Shown: positions 13,288 through 17,282 of the stretch, one piece after another
Position numbering within the stretch: the stretch's first letter is position 1
Layout of the letters: every line of letters starts with the position of its first letter
Position numbers and translations under genes: made by a program
The notes under the pieces: generated by a model
What the model saw: the letters and a program-made list of their open reading frames with translations, nothing else
Told to the model about the DNA's origin: nothing
The model's database searches: none
Assembly (NCBI RefSeq): GCF_000721935.1
Contig: NZ_KL585400.1
Coordinates: 103,099-120,380 of the forward strand
From: Streptomyces sp. NRRL WC-3549
GTDB lineage: Bacteria > Actinomycetota > Actinomycetes > Streptomycetales > Streptomycetaceae
Reading direction: 5' to 3'
Length of the DNA: 17,282 nucleotides

Positions 13288-14783
13288 GACCGCCCTCGAT
13301 TCGGGTCGTTCAGGTCTGCCCGGGAGACGGCGGCCACCGTCTGCGGGTCGAGGTCGAAGAGTTCACGCAGCGCGTCGGCGTACCCGGCGCCGCCGGGCTC
13401 GCTGGCGAGCTGCTTGACCCGCACGGTGGGCGCGTGCAGGAGCTTGTCGACGACGCGGCGCACGGTCTGCGTGATCTCGGCGCGCTGTTTCTCGTCCAGG
13501 TCGGGGAGGCGTCCGTCCAGCCGTGCGATCTCGCCGGCCACCACGTCGGCGGCCATCGTGCGCAGGGCGACGACGGTCGGCGTGATGTGGGCGGCGCGCT
13601 GGGCGGCACCGAAGGCGGCGACCTCGTCGGCGACGATGGTGCGCACCAGGTCCACGTCGGCGGCCATCGGCGCGTCGGCGGACGCCTCGGCGAGCGACTC
13701 GATGTCGACCAGGCGCACCCCCTCGACGCGGTGGGCGGCACCGTCGATGTCACGCGGCATGGCCAGGTCGAGCAGGTGCATCCGGGCAGGCGCGGCGTCG
13801 GCCACCGCACGCACCGGTACCCGGCGCACGGCACGGTCCTGCGCGGCGTCGGTGGCGGAGCCGTTCTCCACCCAGGCGGCGTGCTGGTCGAGCGCCTCCA
13901 CCGGTGCGGTGGACGCGGGCGCCCCGGGGGCCTTCTCCGCGACGTCGAATTCCACACCCAGCGCCTTGGCGACGGCCTCGGCGCTCAGGACGAGCCCGGT
14001 GGCACCGGTGCACGAGACGACGACGTCTGCACGTGTCAGTTCGTCGGGCACGGCCGCCATCGGCACGGCGCGCGCGGCGCTCCGGCCGCCCTGTCCGAGG
14101 ATCTCGACGAGCCGGTCGGCGCGGGCCCTGGTCCGGTTGGCGACGACGACCTCGGCGACACCGGCCCGTACCAGGGTCGCGGCGGCGAGTGAGGACATCG
14201 AGCCCGCCCCGATCACCAGGGCACGCTTGCCCGCGGCCCACTCGGTGACCTCGGCGCCGTCCGCGAGCTGTTCCAGGCCGAAGGTGACGAGCGACTGCCC
14301 GGCCCGGTCGATCCCGGTCTCGCTGTGGGCGCGCTTGCCGACCCGCAGGGACTGCTGGAAGAGGTCGTTGAGCAGCCGCCCCGCGGTGTGCAGCTCCTGC
14401 CCCAGCGCGAGCGCGTCCTTGATCTGGCCGAGGATCTGGCCCTCGCCGACGACCATCGAGTCCAGCCCGCACGCCACCGAGAAGAGGTGGTGGACGGCCC
14501 GGTCCTCGTAGTGCACGTAGAGGTACGGCGTGAGCTCGTCCAGACCGACGCCGCTGTGCTGGGCGAGCAGTGTGGACAGTTCGGCCACACCGGCGTGGAA
14601 CTTGTCCACGTCGGCGTACAGCTCGATGCGGTTGCAGGTGGCCAGGACGGCCGCCTCGGTGGCGGGTTCGGCGGCGAGGGTGTCCTGCAGCAGCTTCGTG
14701 CGGGCGTCGGCCTCCAGCGCGGCCCGCTCCAGGACGGAGACGGGGGCACTGCGGTGGCTCAGCCCTACGACCAGGAGGCTCAT
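13284..14783 (-). CDS. hemA: Glutamyl-tRNA reductase
   Basis: 499 residues. Reduces glutamyl-tRNA(Glu) with NADPH to glutamate-1-semialdehyde, the first committed step of the C5 tetrapyrrole route. The catalytic cysteine is Cys50 in LATCNRIELYA; SMVVGEGQILGQIKDA (109-124) is the substrate-binding signature; the NADPH loop is VIGAGSMSSLAA (190-201). The C-terminal dimerisation helices (about 380-499) are present. An extra stretch of about 55 residues (278-333), rich in Ala, Pro and Asp, is inserted between two strands of the NADPH domain, which lengthens the protein beyond the usual 420-450. Its start overlaps the rex stop by 4 nt. As pathway entry point, it is the natural control target of Rex. 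Confidence 0.97.
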   Translation of the reverse strand: MSLLVVGLSHRSAPVSVLERAALEADARTKLLQDTLAAEPATEAAVLATCNRIELYADVDKFHAGVAELSTLLAQHSGVGLDELTPYLYVHYEDRAVHHLFSVACGLDSMVVGEGQILGQIKDALALGQELHTAGRLLNDLFQQSLRVGKRAHSETGIDRAGQSLVTFGLEQLADGAEVTEWAAGKRALVIGAGSMSSLAAATLVRAGVAEVVVANRTRARADRLVEILGQGGRSAARAVPMAAVPDELTRADVVVSCTGATGLVLSAEAVAKALGVEFDVAEKAPGAPASTAPVEALDQHAAWVENGSATDAAQDRAVRRVPVRAVADAAPARMHLLDLAMPRDIDGAAHRVEGVRLVDIESLAEASADAPMAADVDLVRTIVADEVAAFGAAQRAAHITPTVVALRTMAADVVAGEIARLDGRLPDLDEKQRAEITQTVRRVVDKLLHAPTVRVKQLASEPGGAGYADALRELFDLDPQTVAAVSRADLNDPNRGRS

Positions 14784-15556
14784 GCCGGCATCACGGCGGG
14801 CATGTCCCCGTCGGGTCCCTTCCGGCTCGTGGGGGTCGCGCGCACGGGCGGCGCCTGCTCGGCGTCGGACGCGGGGCCGTCGGCGGACGCGTCCTCCCCG
14901 GCCTTGCGCTGCTCGTGGAAGGCGAGGATCTGCAGCTCGATCGAGAGGTCGACCTTGCGCACGTCGACGCCGTCGGGCACGGAGAGCACCGTCGGCGCGA
15001 AGTTCAGGATGGAGGTCACACCCGCGGCGACGAGCCGGTCACAGACCTGCTGGGCCGCGCCGGGCGGGGTGGTGATGACGCCGATCGACACACCGTTGTC
15101 ACTGATGATGCGGTCGAGGTCGTCGGTGTGCTGGACGGGGATGCCCGCGACGGGCGTGCCCGCCATGGCCGGGTCCGCGTCGATCAGCGCGGCGACCCGG
15201 AAGCCACGGGAGGCGAACCCTCCGTAATTGGCCAGCGCCGCACCGAGGTTGCCGATGCCGACGATGGCGACCGGCCAGTCCTGGGTGAGCCCGAGTTCAC
15301 GGGAGATCTGGTAGACGAGATACTCGACGTCGTACCCGACACCACGCGTGCCGTAGGAGCCCAGGTAGCTGAAGTCCTTGCGCAGCTTGGCGGAGTTGAC
15401 CCCCGCCGCGGACGCGAGTTCCTCGGAGGAGACCGTGGGAACCGAGCGCTCGGAGAGCGCGGTGAGTGCGCGTAGATACAGCGGAAGCCGGGCGACGGTG
15501 GCCTCGGGAATTCCTCGGCTACGGGTCGCCGGTCGGTGAGTTCGGCCAGTTGCCAC
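14780..15556 (-). CDS. rex: Redox-sensing transcriptional repressor Rex
   Basis: 258 residues. Homodimeric repressor that binds DNA when NAD+ is bound and releases it when NADH rises. The winged-helix domain occupies about 15-85 (LPLYLRALTALSER, VNSAKLRKDFSYLGSYG) and the Rossmann domain follows with VGIGNLGAALANYGGF (GxGxxG at 100-105) and a C-terminal swapped helix (VDLSIELQILAFHEQRKAG). It is nearly identical in pattern to S. coelicolor Rex. The GTG start at 15556 has AGGAG six bases before it; the open frame upstream to 15769 runs through the promoter and operator and is rejected. Stop overlaps hemA by 4 nt. Known S. coelicolor targets are its own operon, cydABCD and nuo. Confidence 0.97.
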   Translation of the reverse strand: MATGRTHRPATRSRGIPEATVARLPLYLRALTALSERSVPTVSSEELASAAGVNSAKLRKDFSYLGSYGTRGVGYDVEYLVYQISRELGLTQDWPVAIVGIGNLGAALANYGGFASRGFRVAALIDADPAMAGTPVAGIPVQHTDDLDRIISDNGVSIGVITTPPGAAQQVCDRLVAAGVTSILNFAPTVLSVPDGVDVRKVDLSIELQILAFHEQRKAGEDASADGPASDAEQAPPVRATPTSRKGPDGDMPAVMPA

Positions 15557-15633
15557 GGTGCTCCTGCGGGATGAGCGGGGCTGCAGGCGGCCGTATGTCC
15601 TATGACCGCCCCGTCGACAGCAGGCTATGTCTT

Positions 15634-15649
15634 TGTGAACGTGTGCACA
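15634..15649. promoter_or_regulatory. Rex operator (ROP)
   Basis: TGTGAACGTGTGCACA matches 14 of 16 bases of the S. coelicolor Rex operator consensus TGTGAACGCGTTCACA. The palindrome extends outwards to CTTTGTG / CACAAAG (15631-15652). It lies 78 bp upstream of the rex GTG and overlaps the putative -10, so Rex should repress its own operon. Confidence 0.9.
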
Positions 15650-15676
15650 AAGATAGTGTCCGTTTTGTCCGGTCAA
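15650..15676 (-). promoter_or_regulatory. Candidate rex-hemACD promoter
   Basis: On the minus strand TTGACC (15671-15676) is followed after 15 bp by TATCTT (15650-15655), or by slightly shifted -10 versions. The -10 abuts the Rex operator. The spacing is short, so the exact hexamers are uncertain. Confidence 0.4.
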
Positions 15677-15685
15677 AGTGACCGG
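15669..15685. promoter_or_regulatory. Second palindrome upstream of rex
   Basis: CCGGTCA (15669-15675) and its complement TGACCGG (15679-15685) flank AAG. It overlaps the proposed -35 and differs in sequence from the Rex operator, so it may be the site of another regulator. Confidence 0.45.
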
Positions 15686-15990
15686 GGTCACGCATATTCG
15701 CTGCGTGATCGCGGAACCGGGGACGGCATCGACCCGTTGCAGGTCCGACGAGGGCAAAGCGGTACACACTCCTCATGTCCATGCCCCCGAGAACACCCAA
15801 AACGCCCATGATGGTAGCCCGGTTCCACCGTCGAGGTGCCCCGGAAGGTCTCAAGGCGTGTTCCGCAAGCCCCTCCCGCCCGGCGACGCCCGGCACGCGC
15901 ACGCTCACCGCGTGGTCGGGATCGCCCCGGTACGCCCGGTACCGGGACGGCCCTCCGCCTTGCGATCGCCCACGCCGGACGCCGCCGGGC

Positions 15991-16005
15991 CCGCCCTCCG
16001 GGCGG
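15991..16005 (-). terminator. Short hairpin after the glutaredoxin-like gene
   Basis: CCGCCC (15991-15996) and GGGCGG (16000-16005) with a TCC loop, about 26 bp past the stop. No T-tract, so a weak terminator at best. Confidence 0.35.
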
Positions 16006-16030
16006 ACGGCGCCACCTGCCGAAACACGCC

Positions 16031-16312
16031 CTAAGGGCTGTCCCGCAGCGCTGTGCGCAGTCTCACCGGATCCACGCGCCAGAACGTGTGCTGCTCGCCG
16101 TCGATCAGGACCACCGGGATCTGCTCCCAGTACTCCTTGTACAGCGCCTCGTCCCGGGTGATGTCCTTCTCCACCCAGGAGGCACCCGTCTCCTCGCACA
16201 CCTCGCGCACCACCAGCCGCGCGTCGTCGCAGAGATGACAGTCCGGCTTGCCCACCAGGGTGACCACCCGGTCCTCGGGCTTCCTCTTCGCACGCCGCAA
16301 CAGGGGACTCAT
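16031..16312 (-). CDS. Glutaredoxin-like (thioredoxin-fold) small protein
   Basis: 93 residues, cytosolic, no signal peptide. After a basic N-terminus ([14 protein letters not shown]) comes the first strand [16 protein letters not shown] with the redox CxxC as Cys25-His-Leu-Cys28, then the helix, [25 protein letters not shown] with the cis-Pro loop (IPVV at 65-68), and a terminal [16 protein letters not shown]. This is the glutaredoxin-like DUF836 pattern rather than classical CPYC glutaredoxin; the electron donor is unknown. The ATG at 16312 is the last start before the conserved part and has only a weak GGGA close by. Its location next to rex is conserved in streptomycetes as far as I recall, suggesting a shared redox theme. 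Confidence 0.85.
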   Translation of the reverse strand: MSPLLRRAKRKPEDRVVTLVGKPDCHLCDDARLVVREVCEETGASWVEKDITRDEALYKEYWEQIPVVLIDGEQHTFWRVDPVRLRTALRDSP

Positions 16313-16432
16313 GTCCCTATTCTGCGCCGGGCGCCGGCAACACCCCCGCACACGGTCAGCCGTTCGGCACCGCGGCCCGCAGAGTTCACACCGCCGCTTC
16401 CCACCGGGGCGGGAACGGGCGGGCCGAATGGC

Positions 16433-16438
16433 TATGCT
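16433..16438 (+). promoter_or_regulatory. -10 box of the HAD gene
   Basis: TATGCT ends six bases before the ATG at 16445, consistent with a leaderless transcript. The region 17 bp upstream (CGGGAA) does not resemble a standard -35. Confidence 0.35.
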
Positions 16439-16444
16439 CACGGC

Positions 16445-17282
16445 ATGGCCGCACTTGGATGGCTCACACCCCGCAGGCGCTCCGCGACGGCACGCAGCGT
16501 GCTGGCAGGCGAGGCCGCAGCCGAGGCAGCACGGAAGTCGACCCTTCCCGCCGACGAGACACCCCTCCCCGACGAGGCCGCGGACCTGCTGACCGCGGAA
16601 GAGGCCGAACCCGCCTTCCCGGTGGCCGGGGACGACCGGGCCGCCGCCTTCTTCGACCTCGACAACACCGTGATGCAGGGCGCCGCGCTCTTCCACTTCG
16701 GACGGGGCCTGTACAAGCGGAAGTTCTTCCAGCGCCGCGAACTGACCAGGTTCGCCTGGCAGCAGGCGTGGTTCCGGCTGGCCGGCGTCGAGGACCCCGA
16801 CCACATGCAGGACGCCCGCGACAGCGCCCTCTCCATCGTCAAGGGCCACCGCGTCGCCGAGCTGATGTCCATCGGCGAGGAGATCTACGACGAGTACATG
16901 GCCGACCGCATCTGGCCCGGCACACGCGCCCTCGCCCAGGCCCACCTCGACGCGGGCCAGAAGGTCTGGCTGGTCACCGCCGCCCCGGTGGAGACCGCCA
17001 CGATCATCGCCCGCCGCCTCGGACTGACCGGCGCGCTGGGCACGGTCGCCGAGTCCGTCGACGGCGTCTACACCGGCCGCCTGGTGGGCGAACCGCTGCA
17101 CGGCCCCGCCAAGGCCGAGGCGGTACGCGCCCTGGCGGCGGCGGAGGGCCTGGACCTGGAACGCTGCGCCGCCTACAGCGACTCGCACAACGACATCCCG
17201 ATGCTGTCCCTGGTCGGCCACCCGTACGCGGTCAACCCGGACACCAAGCTGCGCAAGCACGCCCGTGCGCTGGACTGGCGGC
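16445..17282 (+). CDS. HAD-IB family phosphatase (SerB-like), 3' end beyond window
   Basis: At least 279 residues, open to the right edge. A Glu/Ala-rich N-terminal 65 residues precede the HAD core. Motif I is [11 protein letters not shown] with nucleophile Asp71 and Asp73; motif II is Thr178 in LVTAAP; Lys223 in GPAKAEAV and Asp246/Asp250 in [11 protein letters not shown] complete the site. The helical cap lies between motifs I and II (about 85-155). HAD-IB enzymes hydrolyse phosphoserine, lysophosphatidate-type or related phosphate esters; the substrate cannot be decided here. It diverges from the glutaredoxin-like gene across 132 bp. In S. coelicolor the sigma factor gene bldN lies just beyond the equivalent position, as far as I recall, so it may follow here too. 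Confidence 0.9.
   Translation, partial: MAALGWLTPRRRSATARSVLAGEAAAEAARKSTLPADETPLPDEAADLLTAEEAEPAFPVAGDDRAAAFFDLDNTVMQGAALFHFGRGLYKRKFFQRRELTRFAWQQAWFRLAGVEDPDHMQDARDSALSIVKGHRVAELMSIGEEIYDEYMADRIWPGTRALAQAHLDAGQKVWLVTAAPVETATIIARRLGLTGALGTVAESVDGVYTGRLVGEPLHGPAKAEAVRALAAAEGLDLERCAAYSDSHNDIPMLSLVGHPYAVNPDTKLRKHARALDWR

Larger units (their letters stand above)
15557..16030. other. Gene-poor interval between rex and the glutaredoxin-like gene
   Basis: Contains the rex promoter, the Rex operator and the second palindrome near 15630-15690. Further right, CCCGGTAC at 15926-15933 is repeated at 15935-15942 inside the 12-bp palindrome CCCGGTACCGGG (15935-15946). Open frames here (for example from 15775) have irregular codon use and no recognisable protein pattern. 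Confidence 0.55.

Noticed and set aside
15557..15769. 71-codon upstream extension of rex
   Set aside because: It crosses the promoter and the Rex operator; the GTG at 15556 has a good ribosome site and matches the known Rex N-terminus.
15600..16199. 199-codon minus-strand frame between the glutaredoxin-like gene and rex
   Set aside because: It crosses the Rex operator and part of the glutaredoxin-like gene in another frame, with Gly/Arg-rich sequence and no recognisable pattern.
16412..16438. ECF sigma-factor promoter (GGAAC) before the HAD gene
   Set aside because: GGGAAC is present but no matching GTT or TC-type -10 lies at the right distance.

Overview
The window is very GC-rich, uses GTG and TTG starts freely, and carries the gene order rex-hemA-hemC-hemD together with a Rex operator of the Streptomyces type. 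The Rex N-terminus, the HemD architecture and an LAxTG sortase signal all point to a Streptomyces chromosome or a very close relative. No tRNA, rRNA, insertion sequence or CRISPR array was seen.

Layout from left to right. (1) 136-1416, a secreted choice-of-anchor A protein with a class-E-type sortase signal, preceded by a DasR-like palindrome and followed by a strong perfect-stem hairpin. (2) 1597-4785 on the minus strand, a less GC-rich accessory block: a small secreted four-cysteine protein, an ABC ATPase, a seven-helix membrane protein with an outward-facing C-terminal domain, and a six-helix membrane protein, apparently one transcript. (3) 5113-6802 on the plus strand, a DUF4253 protein, a three-helix membrane protein and an SRPBCC protein. 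(4) 6810-9438, an AlkZ-like DNA glycosylase (QxQ motif) translationally coupled to a VOC/PhnB-type protein, divergent from a WYL-domain regulator. The gap between VOC and WYL genes holds four direct repeats of about 15 bp and an inverted repeat. (5) 9519-15556 on the minus strand, the early tetrapyrrole genes. rex, hemA, hemC and hemD are chained by 4-nt stop/start overlaps; a T-tract terminator follows hemD, and hemB lies beyond it with its own start region. (6) 16031-17282, a small CxxC glutaredoxin-like protein and, divergently, a HAD-IB phosphatase cut off by the right edge.

The core logic is redox-controlled heme supply. Rex senses NADH/NAD+ and should repress its own operon at the operator at 15634-15649, so the enzymes from glutamyl-tRNA to uroporphyrinogen III are made when NADH is high. 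HemB, the one early enzyme outside that transcript, appears to be controlled separately.

The most interesting non-core items are the VOC/AlkZ-like/WYL cassette with its repeat-filled promoter, the low-GC secreted-protein plus ABC operon, and a promoter at 4953-4981 whose -10 box sits inside a perfect palindrome. Others are a degenerate methyltransferase half in HemD, a mixed Cys/Asp metal site in HemB, and a second palindrome upstream of the Rex operator.
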